This document shows positions 23,884 to 36,567 of a stretch of DNA of 64,000 nt, piece by piece. Each line of letters starts with the position of its first letter. The first letter of the stretch is position 1. This DNA comes from Salvator merianae (lineage: Eukaryota; Chordata; Lepidosauria; Squamata; Teiidae): the NCBI GenBank assembly GCA_003586115.2, contig QVOM02000113.1, positions 1,793,416 to 1,857,415 of the forward strand. The letters are read 5' to 3'. The notes under the pieces are model-generated. The model searched no databases. It was given only the letters and a program-made list of their open reading frames with translations, and had not been told where the DNA came from. The translations under genes were made by a program, and so were the position numbers.

Positions 23884-24197
23884 AAGACCATAATTTGGCA
23901 AGTGCCAAGAGGCACAGTTGTAAGATGGGGAGATAACAGAAGGGGGTAGGGGGAGTATATCTTGTTAATGTAACAAATGGAAATGCAAAGTAAACTGAAA
24001 CTGGATGCTGTAAGGTAGAAGAAGCAGTGAAAAGACGTATTATTTAAGTTTATTGTTTACACTGTGTGCTTGAAACGGTCCAACTATCCATTCAACCTTT
24101 TAAATTTTAAGATAACATTCCATTACACTCAAAGTGCAACATTAATAAGGAAATGCACACAATTAATTTCAAAGTTGGAATAAATGCTAGAAACAGT
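23884..24197. other. Unassigned DNA
   Basis: A short stretch between two MITEs; nothing recognised. Confidence 0.4.
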
Positions 24198-24314
24198 GGC
24201 CCTTTCTGCACTGGGCTTTATTTCAGAACATATCCTGGAATAGAGACCTGCCATCCACATGCTAGTGCAGACTCTAGCAAGGCCAGGATGGGGCCTGCCT
24301 GTGCAGAAAGGGCC
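24198..24314. mobile_element. Short GGGCC-type MITE (117 bp)
   Basis: The left end GGCCCTTTCTGCACTGGGC and the right end GTGCAGAAAGGGCC are inverted repeats. Flanks are AGT and AGA, one mismatch. The body carries GACCTGCCATCCACATGCTA, also found in the short copies at 42454 and 58170, so the three form one subfamily. It is almost entirely terminal arms with a very short loop. Confidence 0.8.
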
Positions 24315-26030
24315 AGAATGTCTAAGTACAACATCTAATATCTAAGTTTTTTTGTTGTTATTTTGTTGACAAAAAGTAATGAGTAGATAAAACTGGGAAT
24401 AATCAATTAACAATTTTGCTTTTGAAATATAGGACCGTCTTTAATTGTGCCAATGCAAACAGTGTTTTCTCTTCAGAACACAGAAAAAAATAGATACCTT
24501 GAGATACATAGGAGATTGAAATGGCTGGTTAGTTGTTATAACTATTGGCAAAACAGACACACACAAACTAATTATTATAAAGTTAAATTACCTTATGAGA
24601 ATATGCAATAAGTATCCAAGCCTCACATTTAAATATGATTTTACCCTAAAGTCCACTTTATAATGGTTGTTCTGCAGCCCTTCTCATGCAAACCTCAGAT
24701 AGAAAATGATGAAAAATACAGTTGTTATTTGTGCACACAGCAACAGTATTCTTCTCTCCTAATAATTTATATTTTAAGATTTTACAGCTGTGTTAGTTGG
24801 TATAATTTTCCATGCAGTTGTATCATCCTAATGAGAATTCTTTGTATTTCTTTCATGGTTACGCAAACTGCAGCTGGTAGTAAATCAAAATTCTGCAAGA
24901 AGCTAATCAGATTTTGGATCATATATAGAAATAGCATCTGGATCCTACACCAAGATATACTCCTGCATTCCTTGAAAAGAAATAGATGAACATTTTCACG
25001 GAAGATATATTGTGCATGGCAGTATCTGTTCATCACTCTTGACCACTTTTCACTTAAGTTAATGGTACATTTATTGAACGTCTAGATGTCAAATGCCCAC
25101 TAATGGTTTCCTTTTTGCATTCGTTGGTTTCTTAAGGCCATTGGGAAAAAAGTAAATATGCCTTTTCTTCAAGGCATTGCATTTAAATGAAACAAAAATA
25201 AGGGCTCAAAGCACTACAAAGATATATTTTAGAAAATCTTCTGAAGACATTAAAAAGTAGTTTGAGCATACTACTTGATCCATTTCAATTAGGGCAACTG
25301 ATTTGAAATGGTGCAGTAGCTGTGGAAGCCACACCATTTCAGCATAGGTACCCTTTTCAACATCTCTATATTAATCCAGCCTAAGATATCAGCATGCACA
25401 TTTTCTTTTTCTTTTATTCATTTTTTATTATATTTAAAAAAAAATGCAGAGGAAGCACATCAGTTTTCTAATCTAGAACATTAAAATGTGATGACAAAAT
25501 GTTATGTATCTTTGGCAATACAATGACTGGATTCACTCACGGCAAAAAAAGAGGGAAAAGGGCAACTCAAAAGTTAGCATATGGCTCTGGTGTTCTCATC
25601 ATTAATCCACCTTTCCTAGCTTACTTACAGTTCGGGGGGAAAAATCTTGTTGAGTATCATAGTGAGATCATTAATGAACAGCCACTCAATTTGAATAGCC
25701 ATCACAAGAGTGCTTAAAAAATAAGAAGAAAAATCAATAGTTTCAATATTGTTGAATCCATGTATGGATTTTTCTTTCATACTCATGAAATTTTAATAGA
25801 CCTCTTGTCTTTCTGAAATGATATGATCCAAAATGTTCTCCTTTTATTTATTTATTTTATACTACCCTATACTTGACAATCTAAGGGGAGTTTACAATCA
25901 AAATATACCAGTTCAAATCGTAAAATTTAAAAGTGCAACAGCTGAGTAATAGAAAGGAAATTAACAGCCAAATGCCTGGGCAAAAAGTGGTGTCTTTTAT
26001 ACAGCATTGGTTTAGTTCAGCATTCTCAAA
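24315..26030. other. AT-rich unassigned DNA
   Basis: About 1.7 kb without a recognised gene or repeat. The opposing open frames at 24663-25036 overlap each other and have no domain. A (TTTA)n run occurs at about 25845-25860. Confidence 0.45.
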
Positions 26031-26515
26031 GGGCCTTTCTGCACTAAATGGGTTTTTCTGGCCCACAAATCATGGATTAGTTAATGCAGTCCACACTGGA
26101 GTGGACTACCAATAGCCCACTCCAAGGGCTGTTTGCACTCAGACAGCCGATTATGGTCCAACCCCCACTCCTGCCTCCAATGAGCCCTCAAAGGACTTTG
26201 CAGTTTCCAGTAGAGCCCTTTCTCGTGATGCACCAATTCCAGCACCATTTTCAGTGGCATCTCCTTGAACACCACTGAAAAGTGTCCCCAAGTATATTCC
26301 GGCCTATAGGACTGTGCTGTCTGCACATTCTGCTTAATCCAAATATGGTTTTGGCCCACTTGTGGACTTCTTTAAAAACCAAGATATGGTGCCAATTTGG
26401 CACTGTGTTCTGGTCCACAGTGTGACAGAGAGGGTGCTGTAGTCTGTATTAGCATATGGACGGCAGACCCTCATTCCAGGTTTTATTCCAGAATAACACT
26501 AAATGCAGAAAGGGC
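26031..26515. mobile_element. GGGCC-type MITE with AAA flanks
   Basis: The left end GGGCCTTTCTGCACTAAATG and the right end CACTAAATGCAGAAAGGGC are inverted repeats extending about 19 bp with few mismatches. Both flanks read AAA (26028-26030 and 26516-26518). The body contains inverted segments around CCACACTGGAGTGGAC and GGTTTTATTCCAGAATAA. It has no coding potential. Confidence 0.75.
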
Positions 26516-26518
26516 AAA

Positions 26519-27218
26519 GGGCCTTATTTTTTCTCTCATCCAACCACCTTTGGCCAAAAGATAAAATTCCTGCATAAAGGAATTGTATTCACTCTTCAGA
26601 GAATAGAAAACTTCTGTTCTATGAAGTCCTTTAAGGATACATGCAGATTGTAACTGGAAATTTTGACAGAAGTTTTTGGTGGAATTTTCATCCCATGCCA
26701 TTTGAAGTATTCTCTCTATTTTTCTCTTTCCTTTTCTTTTTTTATATGATTAAAGATGTTGGAAGATTTAGAATCTGACTGCAAAACAAACCAGACACAG
26801 TTCCCACTTGTGGATACATCAGCATCCTGAGTAATCTCAATGATATTTAACTATGGGTATATTAAAAATTGCTTAAATATTTTTACTTATAATATTCCTA
26901 TATAGAGATGATACAGAGTAGCATAGACATGTGATTTCAACATATCACTATCAGCAGCACTGCAAGCATTTATAAATACAGATGTCCCACTTCTTAATTT
27001 TTACCAAACATTTTCATCTCTTTTCCTTCTCTTCTTCCTTCCCTCCTTCACTTTTTTTGGACTGAAATTAATTTGTATTTGTATTCTTCATTTTGATTTT
27101 GTTTTGTTAAGCACCTTATTATGTATTTAGTTGTTGTTGGCATCCTTCTGTCTTGAAAGACAATGGAAAGAGACTAGGCATTGAAGGCATGGAAACTTTG
27201 AGTTGTCCAAGAATCAGA
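26519..27218. other. Unassigned AT-rich DNA
   Basis: No gene or recognised repeat. It contains CT-rich tracts at about 26715-26745 and 27015-27055. Confidence 0.4.
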
Positions 27219-28084
27219 GGGCCATTTCACTTTTTCCACCTTAGATCAGGATAATTATCTTGAGGCCTTTTTGCACTTTACACCATGGAATGTTCACCAG
27301 TGAAGATTCTATGGTGGAATAATATCACAGCACAGACACTGTCTGCGCTGTGAGGTCCTATAACAGAACACCAGCAGGATACAAGCATTTGTGGTGTAAA
27401 TGCTGATGTCCTGCTTGTGTTCCACGTCATGACAGCAGCCAGAGAGCTTCCAACCATTGCCTGGGTGACTGGCAATGCTGCATGATTCCAAATGCACTGT
27501 TCCGGGAGCAGCCCAGCTGTTTCCAGTATAGCAGGGGAGCATGATTTAATGCTCTACAGTTAGTAGTGATCAGGAGCAGTTGGAGTCTGCTTGTGATCAT
27601 GACAGACTCCACAAAGTGCAGAGGCACTTGACTAGTGAGCATCCCTGATGCTTTCTAGCCTCAAGTGCTAACAGGACCCTGTTCTAAGGTGGAACAGTAT
27701 GGTGACCATCCACACTACATGGTCTTAGAACAAACCAGCAGAAAGATACCAGCATTCACAGTGAGAATGCTGGTGCCCTGCACCATGACAGAAGCCAGGA
27801 AATGTCCAGCTGCTGCCACAGCAACTGGGAATGCTGTGTGACAGCACTGGCGCAGCGATACCATGCTGCTCTGCATTTGCACTCAGAAAGGGATGCGAAT
27901 GCAAAGTACCAGGAGCAGTCCAGCTATTCGCAGTACAGCTGTGGAGCACAATTTTGTGCTCCACAGCAGGTAGCGATCAGGAGCAGCTGTAGTCTGCTTC
28001 CCATCATCAGGGCCTCTATGAAATGCAGAAGCACTGCACTAGTGAGCGTCCCAACATTCATTAGTGTAGAGTGCGAAAAGACCC
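27219..28084. mobile_element. GGGCC-type MITE, outer, interrupted by a relative
   Basis: The left end GGGCCATTTCACTTTTTCC and the right end TAGTGTAGAGTGCGAAAAGACCC bracket a copy of the same type as 23464. Flanks AGA and AGG differ by one base. The standard interior 'GGATAATTATCCTGTTYTAAGGTGGAA' is split here: GGATAATTATCTTGA stands at 27249-27263 and TGTTCTAAGGTGGAAC resumes at 27677, with another element between. The right part carries the group's usual body, 'accagcattcacagtgagaatgctgg' and CACTAGTGAGCGTCCC. Confidence 0.75.
27264..27676. mobile_element. GGGCC-type MITE, inner, nested
   Basis: The left end GGCCTTTTTGCACTTTACACC and the right end CAAGTGCTAACAGGACCC bound a 413-base element within the outer MITE. 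It contains the same signature blocks as its host: GGTGGAATAATATCACAGCA, then 'catttgtggtgtaaatgctg', and CTAGTGAGCATCCC. Insertion falls in the ATAATTATCC palindrome of the host element. The putative 3-bp duplication (TTG or TGA against CTG) is imperfect, so the exact ends may be off by one or two bases. Confidence 0.75.
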
Positions 28085-29095
28085 AGGATTTCCCTTTCTG
28101 CCTCACCAGTATGACCCACAGGACAGTGACCATGATTCTTGGATTGGCTTCAGGTGCTGCTGGAGACATGTGTGGTCCATCCAACTTCCTTAGTCATTCC
28201 ACACTGGACTTTCTAACAGGGCTTACTCCTTGAACGTTTATGTTCCTGAAGACACTCACAAGGCTTCAAAGCTATTTACTCGTAGCTGGGAATATATGTA
28301 GCAATTTATTTGTATTACAATTATTCTGTTTGTGAACAGAATTAGTTTGCCAATAAAAAGTTTTTGCTGAATTTATAGGTATTTAAAAATGGACAGACAC
28401 AAACTTATGTGAATTATTTCCCATTATACCAAATGTTCCCATAGCACGGAAGGGGAAAACAGCCTTTTTCACTAATTGCCTGAAAGTGTACAATGGTAGA
28501 GGATGATGTACCTCAAAGGAGGATGGATTATCACTGAGAAAGCCTCTCATCTGCCCCATGCCAAGAGGGTCTTCCAGATTACTTCAGTAGGTGGTGGGCA
28601 GGTCTATATGGGAGAAAGCCACAAAAATTCTTAGGGATTTTCTAGTACCTCAATTTGTTAATATCTCAATTTGCGCTACTGAGCCTTAAATGACAGAGAT
28701 TAATCCATGACTAATCCTACACAATACATCTGTTCATTCTAGGCAATTATAGATTTATCAATAGCAGGATATCTCCTTACTTCCTGGACTAAAGAACCCA
28801 TTATATAGTACATTCTTTTTGTCTGGATTAAGGTTAAATTTACTGGTTTGCAACCAGCACATTACCATTTCCAGATAATGATCAAGAACCTGGACTTCCT
28901 CTCTCATTTTGGCTAGAAGGAAGGAGAATTTGGTTGATGCCTGACATCTAATAAAAACCTACCTGGGAATCAGCTAGGCTATTACTATTTTTTTAATGGA
29001 ATTTTGTATGTTTGTATTTATGTGTGTGTATACTGTCTAATTTATTCACAACTGTTTTGTTGCTGTTACAAATTATTAAGTATTGCCAATGCTTG
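28085..29095. other. Unassigned DNA
   Basis: No gene or recognised repeat in about 1 kb. Confidence 0.4.
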
Positions 29096-29097
29096 GT

Positions 29098-29236
29098 AAT
29101 TACATGGAAATACCTGTGCAGTTTTATTAGCAGATAACAGAAGTGGTTTGCCATTTCCTTCTTCTGGAAAGATGCAGGAGTTCATATTTGCAACCTTCTG
29201 CTCCAGGCAGTTGCTCTTCCACAAGCTACAGCCTCT
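29098..29236 (-). mobile_element. tRNA-derived SINE, decayed, antisense
   Basis: On the minus strand the order is TAGCTTGTGGAAGAGCAACT (tRNA-like head), GCAGAAGGTTGCAA (B-box region), then AGAAGGAAATGGCAAACCAC and a TCTGTTATCTGCTAATAAAA tail block. This head-and-body order matches SINEs frequent in squamates. It lacks an intact A/T-rich tail and target duplications, so it is old. Confidence 0.6.
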
Positions 29237-30107
29237 TCCAACTACAATATGGACAGTATTTACAAGTAGTACTGGATACAGATGAACAGTGGCAACTCAT
29301 GAAATACAGTCAGTGGACTGATGGAAGAATGAAAATTCATTTCTTCAGATATTTGAGATCTAAGCCATTTAAAGCTTTAAATATGTGGGGACAAAATCAT
29401 TTAAGTCCCAGCCTATTTCATTTCACAAGTCACCACTGCAAACAGCATTACAAGTTTCAGTCTCTAATACAGTTACATATATTTGCAACAAAAGAGCAGA
29501 AATAGTCAGAATGGTATGAAGCATGTTAATATACCTTTAATATATTGAGAAAAGCCCTATCTTAAACACTCCAATACCAAGTCTACTTATTGAAGCTATG
29601 GTATTTTCAATGGTAACATATCTTTCTGGGACCAAATAGATTAGTGGTGGAGAAATCAAAGTAAATTTCCATTCTCTGCCCTCCCAGCCTAATATTTTCA
29701 TGTTTTCAATCATCATCATCATCATCATCTGTAAAGAAGATGGGAAGTCATAGTTAAAAACCAATTATTCAAAAATATGATCAAAAGGTCAACAAGCTTT
29801 TTTTTTTGGTAAAATCATCTCACTTGCCCTAAGTGAAGTTCTCTTGCTCTCCTCTGCTGATGTCAAAGTTTCCTGGTCACATCTAGAGTAAAATAGTACT
29901 CTAATTTGGTTTTAAGGTACTATTTTACATTTATAAATCTGTGAAAAATCATCCCATTATTCTTTCCTTTATTAGAATATTGCATTATCGGACAAGTGCA
30001 GATCATTAGTCATCTTTCAATCATTCAAACATTTTGTTTCTCCCAATAAAAGCTTTGCATAGTTTGTAAGGTATCAAAAATCCATTTATTTATTTGCACT
30101 TCATTCA
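29237..30107. other. Unassigned DNA with an (ATC)n run
   Basis: No gene. A perfect (ATC)7 run lies at about 29709-29729. The open frame at 29143-29505 starts inside the SINE and has no domain. Confidence 0.45.
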
Positions 30108-30930
30108 GCCCCATAACTTACATAAGTGGTGCCCTGCTGGATTGGGCCACAGCTTATCTAGTCCAGCATCCTGTCTTATACAGTGGCCCACCAATTGCTT
30201 CTGAGCATTCTCAAACAGAAGACAAAGGAAAAACCTTCACTTACTCTCAGTTCCCTCCAAATGCCCTTTAAAAGCACCCTGTCTTTCTCTCTAACCAGGA
30301 GGCAGTACCTAGACGTTAGTTCTAATACCCATTGATACATTTGTCCTCCAGGCTGGCTGCTGTCACAAGCCCATTTGGTAATAAATTTCATAGACGGATG
30401 ATCCTCTGGGTAAAAAAATACTTCCCTTTGTTGGTCCTAACTCTCCTATCCATCAGCTTCATAGAGTACCCCCTGAGTCTAGTGTTGTGTGATAAAGATT
30501 GGGATTTTTTTCTCTATTAATTTTTTCCGCACCATGCATGAATTTATATGCTTTGATCAGGTCAGCTGTAAAATGCCATCTTTCTTATTTATTTATTTAT
30601 TGTTTTTAGGGTTTTTTAATTTTTATTATAACATGTTTTATTGTTATTGTATTTCAAATATATAAAATTACATTATATAAAATGCCATCTTTCAAGGCAG
30701 AAGAAGCCTAGATGTTGCAGCATGATTTTGTAAGGAAGCTGTTCTATTTAGTTGTACATTTCTGCACTTTTCCCAGTACTGAAATATCCTTTCTGAAGTG
30801 TGGTGACCATAATTTCACACAATATTCCAAATGTGGCCTCACCATAGATTTATAAAGAGGCACAATGATGCTTGCTGATTTATTTTTTATTCCCTTTCTA
30901 ATTACCACTAGCACTGAATTTGTTCCTAAT
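30108..30930 (-). mobile_element. CR1-group LINE 3' end, antisense, decayed
   Basis: This matches the antisense LINE tail at 14775 along its length. Shared landmarks are GTCCAGCATCCTGTCTTATA, CAGTGGCCCACC, AGCTTCATAGAGTACCC, TCTAGTGTTGTGTGATAAAG, and near the far end ATTCCAAATGTGGCCTC followed by CACCATAGATTTATAAAGAG. The minus strand keeps only scattered coding fragments. A 93-base AT-rich insertion with 16-bp target duplications interrupts it at 30585-30677. Confidence 0.82.
30585..30677 (-). mobile_element. 93-bp AT-rich retroinsertion within a LINE tail
   Basis: The 16-bp direct repeat TAAAATGCCATCTTTC stands at 30569-30584 and again at 30678-30693, exactly flanking a 93-base AT-rich segment. 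On the minus strand the segment ends in (AATA)n, like the tail of a LINE-mobilised transcript. The long, variable-length duplication and the tail fit target-primed retrotransposition of a short 3' fragment; the source family is not identified. Confidence 0.75.
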
Positions 30931-33900
30931 GTCGCAGGATTTATTACAATAAAACCAAAAGAATTTTTAAAAAGTGTTTAAAAATAGCAAATAACACTAC
31001 ATTTAATGCTGGTAACTGAAACTCAGTTTCATTTTTCTAAAGTCCATTGAAACAAAACAAAAGAAAAACAAAAGAAAACAAAACTACTAGCCTGAATGAG
31101 TCTATGGTCCAGAAATACTAACTGTGCCAACAGTGTGCTGTGTGAACTGAATATACATTGTATATGCTCTGCTTACATTACCTCAGGTTCACAAAGTAAG
31201 CTTATAAAATAACATGGATGGGAGAAATATATACATTATTGCAAAGTTTGGGGCATATCTATATAAGCCTCAGAACATACAAAACACGCATGAGGAAAGA
31301 GAACAGGACAGGGAGGAACATGAAGTATAGAAGAAACTGTCAATGAAGGAGAAAGTTGATAATAATAGTGATATAAGAATGTAATGTAGAATGTAATTTT
31401 ATATATCTGAAATATAATAACAATAAAACATTTATTAAAAAAACACACACTCATGAGATATGTGCATAAAATCGTCCAAAATTCTGTCCCATTTTATACT
31501 ATTTATATGAAATGAATGGCAGTTACTTTGAAGAAAGTAGGTTGGGATTTTAATTTATTTAATGACAATTTCATAATTTCATAATTTCACAACTTCTTTC
31601 CCATGCAAGAGTTCCAGGGGATGCTAGTTACTGGGGGACGATGACAATTTTTAAGATAAACTTCAGCAGAAGCGTTCATTACATAGGTAAAACATTAGTC
31701 ACTGCAAATGATAATGTGTCATGACTCCATTCACCCTTCAGAGGATCTGGAGAGAAGCGCCTTCATCCTCATAGCTTTGTCACAGCCTGGCTGAAGTGAC
31801 TTCTCATGAATTTTGCTGCAGCATCAGGCTGTGTAATCAGCAGCCCTCCCCACAAGCTGGTTGGTGGATGCAAATCTGGGCACCCCACAATGCAAAAAGA
31901 GAAGGGTTGTGGCATGAGATAACTTCAGAATCACTCCTCCTGCACTGATGCTCATGCACCTTTCCTGCAAACCCTGGAGGTATGAATGCAAGTTGCCAGA
32001 CACATTAGCATGGGACACAATGGATCTATTCCACATTGAAGGCATGGCAAAAGCCTGAAGGCCATGCAGTGGAGATATGCAAGTAATAAAAACAAATTTC
32101 AAACTGTATAATAGAACATATAGTATTACAGTACAATATATGTAATACTATTCCTTACTTCCTTACTTCCTTTGTACCATGTTGTTATCAGAATAACAAA
32201 ATAGGTTTATTAACATTCTATTATTTTTCATTTCTTATTTTTCATACCAAATTAGGTTGGTTAAAATGCAGAATCTTGATGGAAGCTTTTTTCACTAACA
32301 GATAAATGACTTCTATTGCATTACAGTTATCATTTCTACACCACCTTTATATATATATTTTTTTTTTTCCAGGGAGGTCTCTTTAGATTCAGGCCTATTT
32401 AGTTTATGAGTGGAGGCACTGGTAATGAGATGGTGTTGCTGTAGGCTACAGGCTCCTTTATTAACACTGGGGAGTTTCAGTGGAAACCAAAGACATTTTG
32501 AAAGAATGAAATGTCAACAACTCTTATTCGTAAAATGAGTCTTTACTATTCTAGGTATAAATCTTCTAAAAGGTCAAAATGGAAAATCTGTGAGCTTACA
32601 GCATTCATGAGCATAACAGAAGTACTATGTTCAAGCAGTCAAAAATGCACTTGCAGTTGTATATTCAGCACAGTATTTTTCATGAACAGCCATTACCATA
32701 AGCAAATATTTCATGGACTTTAATAATCAGGAGGGGCCTGTAGGACAGCATAAGTTCTTCATGCCATCCATGAATTGAATAGTTATTGACACATACCCAA
32801 ATTTTGCAATTCAATATTTTTATTTTGTCATTTATAGTAGTAGAAAACTCAATACAATAGACTGAACTTAGATTATCTTCCTTGACTGAAGAGAAGACTC
32901 AATATTCCAGGCAAGGTCACTTGACACAAAAAAAACAAGGAAGGAGGAGACTCAAGAAGGTATACAAGAGTCAGGGTAAATTTGTTATTCATCCACTAGT
33001 GGCTCATGAATTAGGACTACAAGATAGTGAAGGAAGGACAACACTAAAATTGGAAGGTGCCATTTGATCTCACCAAATCACATTTTGATCCATATTATAT
33101 CAGTTCGTTCAGGGTATTGGAAAAAAAGAAAAAAGGCTTTCAGTTAGAACTTCACAACTTCCTGTGACCATAAAGTTATAATTTTGAGAAACAGAAGCTG
33201 ATTAAGAGGACACAGATGCCTCTCACACTTAATCCTTGAAAAATGCTACTCAATTAAAATGAATAACATAACATAAAACAAAATATATTATGTTATCCCA
33301 CAGCACAACCCTTTGCCAAGTTACTGTTTTCCAGAAGCTTTCAGACTCTGTCTCTCATAAGCCCCAGATAGCATGGACCACAGTCTGCAGGAGACTATTA
33401 TAATTCTAATTTAACAACCACTATGAAACAGTAGTATACTGCTGTACTACACTGTTGATTAGCAGTTCAATGACTATTAACTTAAGAAGAAAATATGACA
33501 TTCTAGTATGTTATACTGCAGTGGTAGCAGACTGATTTATTCATTTTTAAGCTCTCAGAGCAACTAAGCAGCATAAAATATGAAAACTTAAAAGTCAGCT
33601 TCAGAGCAATGCAGCAGAGTGGCAGATGTTCTCTGCTGTCCTTGGTGCTGAAGCTTTGGTCTGAAGCTGTGAGCGGCAAATGTAATGCAGTTTCAGAAAA
33701 GCAGTGATGGCGTTTGCTCTTACCACTCTTTTATCAACATGCAAGAAAATGCCACATAAATGTTCTCAATATAGAAGAGAGAGAAACAACAATTACAAAG
33801 AAAAAGGGAACATAACACCTGTTAATAACAAGAATTATGAACAACAGTGAAACCATCTCTGAATTATTAGGCAAGTGTGGGAATGCTTCTAAAATTCTGC

Positions 33901-34492
33901 AAGTGTTGAAAGTATAATAGTGTCACAGCTGCATTCCAGCTTGGTTAATTTCAAAATCTAACAGTCCAGCTACACTTAAGTTTTAATCCACCTTCAATCC
34001 ACATTCAGCAAAGTGACAAGCAGCTTTCATTGCATGCTATCTAACTCATAAAAACCACCTTTAGGTTAGATAAAGCAGAAAGAAAATGACATCACTTTGC
34101 TGATGTGCTTTCTCATTCTGGATTGACGATGCATTGAAACTTAGGTAAAGCTGGACCCTAACATTTTGAAGTTGTTGAAATCTTTTTTAAAATGCTAGTT
34201 CAGTTAGACACTGCATTGCACTCCAAGTATGAAGTGAATTATAGGTAGCAGTGGCTGAAAATTTGGGCATGTTTCTTCTTTGATCCATCTTGACAGAAAA
34301 TATCTCAACTTTTTTTTGTTACCATTCCAGACTATCTTGTCTCTCTCTAATTGGAAAAGGCTGATGATACCACTTCCAATGTATTTATTTCTATTACACA
34401 TCTTTTCAACAGCATCCTGCAATTGTGTGCAGAATTATGCATCAACTATGTTGGTGCATTTGGGGAAGGGTAATTTATATGGAGTCACATAC
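30931..34492. other. AT-rich unassigned DNA
   Basis: About 3.6 kb with no supported gene, RNA or named repeat. The 61-codon plus-strand frame at 32882-33067 is lysine- and arginine-rich but has no recognisable domain, splice context or neighbours to support it. Small repeats: CTTAC at about 32153-32170, (TA)n at about 32348. Confidence 0.45.
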
Positions 34493-34500
34493 TCCAGGAA

Positions 34501-34730
34501 TAGGGAAGTGCATGAATGCAATTCCATTGAAAAAGCCCTTTTCATGGGAAAAACCACAGCAGAAACATGAATGTTTGACTAATTTTTTCAGTTTTACAAG
34601 CAGAAGGCTAGTTTGATTCAATCAAAGTTTTGGAAATGAAAAAAAAAAAAAAGATTTTCATTATGATGCAAATATTCACAAATGCAAAATATTTGATTGA
34701 ATTTGTGAACTCAAATTTTGCACATCTCTA
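34501..34730. mobile_element. hAT-1-like short MITE, diverged
   Basis: The ends TAGGGAAGTGCATGAA and TTTTGCACATCTCTA give an imperfect inverted repeat (TAGRGAWGTGCA) close to the hAT-1 ends. The 8-bp direct repeat TCCAGGAA flanks it (34493-34500 and 34731-34738). Identity of the flanks continues for four more bases because the host DNA after the right copy also reads TAGG. The 230-base body includes a poly-A run at about 34639-34652. It looks like an older or different subfamily. Confidence 0.65.
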
Positions 34731-34738
34731 TCCAGGAA

Positions 34739-35813
34739 TAGGAAACTATTTTTAAACTCAAGTGCTACATACTCAGTTCCCTATGTAGGTATACTCTTAT
34801 TTTGAGGGATTTCAGAAGTATGCATTCAGAACTATAGCATGAATATTGCTATGACTCATAAGCACTATCTGACTTCTGGATTATGAAATGAGAAGAAAGA
34901 CAAAAAAAAATGACTGCTAAGATGTCCTATAATGGGGCACAGTGTGAAAAAGATGCAATACAGATATATATGTTAGTTCTGGACCCAGATAGTACCTTAA
35001 TAAAGTCTCAGCATAATGGAAGTTTCTACAAGACAAGAAGAAACTGTTTTTGGATAGTAAAGTTGCATGGTTTCTACCTTCTATGATATTTACAATGTAC
35101 AACTTGTTTTTAATTCTCATTGTTGTGGAAGTGACATAATCAATCAGAGAATATTGCACTACTGAGAAGCTGAGAGATTATTTGAATTTTTCCCAGGCTT
35201 ATTCCATACTTTTTCTGTTTTGTTCCAGGATTTGACTGATTTTTGCTCTGCATATGGTAAATTATGGGTTTTCCCATAAATTTGCATGATCTTTTGAGCT
35301 ACATTTTTAAGACAATAGAATTCTGCAAAACATGGACCTAGGTATTGCAAGAAAACTAGAATGCAAGATAGCATAAATAGATTTCATTTGCACTTACAAG
35401 TAACACGATTCAAAATTTTCAGAGACGGACACAGTTACTCAAAGATAGAGCTAGATATGGTATTTAAGATCAATTTACACAATACAAAAAAATCATGAAA
35501 ATAAAAACATTTAATGAAAAAATAGGGAATAATGTTTTCTCTCTCTCTTTCTAGTGAACAGAAATATACTCCAAAAAGTATGTGTATCAGCACAATTGGT
35601 GGAGACTTTGTTGATGGAAATACATATTGTTTTCACTAATGAATGGAACTATTTAACAGTGACTTTTGTTCTTTGTCAATTTAAACATGCAGCCTTAGGC
35701 GCTATAAGATTACAAATGTTCTCCTATTCTAACTCTAATAAGAAATGAGAATCTGGGAAAGTGTGATCAGTTTTAAATTACCTTACTAAAAAGAGAATTT
35801 AAAAAAGAATAAA
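34739..35813. other. AT-rich unassigned DNA
   Basis: No gene or recognised repeat. The minus-strand frames at 34917-35374 have no domain. Confidence 0.4.
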
Positions 35814-36332
35814 GGGCCTTTCTGCATTTACCTCTAGTAGGTATCACGAGCCCTTGTGATCCTTTACAAGTGCTCATGTTCTGCATGTTAGCGCATATTT
35901 GAAAGATCCCACCAACCTCTGGTACCTTTCACTTGCAGAGGACAGAGTGCAATCCAGACCAGGACACCCTTGATCTGAATTACCAACAATACTTAATATT
36001 GAGGACTACCAGTGTATTAGCCTGGGCCAGTCCAGGTCACGGAGATGTGCAGAAGGCATGTCTCCATTTTCCAGACTACCAGGAGACCCATTTCAGTGGT
36101 GCACCAAAGCACACTGCCAAAACATGTTCTCAGAGACTTCTAGGTTGGGAACCTTCATTCCTAGGTCCCCTACATGAACTTCAGGGCTGGTGTGGTGCTG
36201 GTCTTGACCAGTGCTGTCATGTAGACAGTACTGTTCCAGATCATTCCATGCTGTGATCTGATCTGGACCAGCAGGCCTTGCTAGTCCAAACCCACTGGTT
36301 CAGATCACAGCACAGTCAGTGCAGAAAGTCTC
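35814..36332. mobile_element. GGGCC-type MITE, 'gcaccaaagcac' subfamily
   Basis: The left end GGGCCTTTCTGCATTTACC and the right end CAGTGCAGAAAGTCTC are inverted repeats with AAA on both flanks (35811-35813 and 36333-36335). The interior carries CAGACTACCAGGAGACCCAT, TTTCAGTGGTGCACC and the phrase GCTGGTCTTGACCAGTGCTG, several of which recur (some inverted) in the element at 37098 and in 51700-51965. Confidence 0.72.
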
Positions 36333-36567
36333 AAAGACTTGGGCAACATCCAGATGGCTTGGGGAAAGACTGCTCTGTTGATGGTGAGTGTGTGGTCTTG
36401 CTGTCAGGGCAAGAGATGTGCTGTGTACATGACTGGTGATTCCTGCTCCCAAAGATTTTGAAGTTGGTCTGGTTTTACATTGGACGGGAAATATCTTGGA
36501 ATCAATCAAGCGCTAAATTGTGCCAGACAGAATCTGCCTGTAGTAAATTCCCGAGCCCCATCATCAT

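Noticed and set aside
32882..33067. A basic 61-residue frame
   Set aside because: Short, no domain, no splice or promoter context; the length is expected by chance in this amount of DNA.
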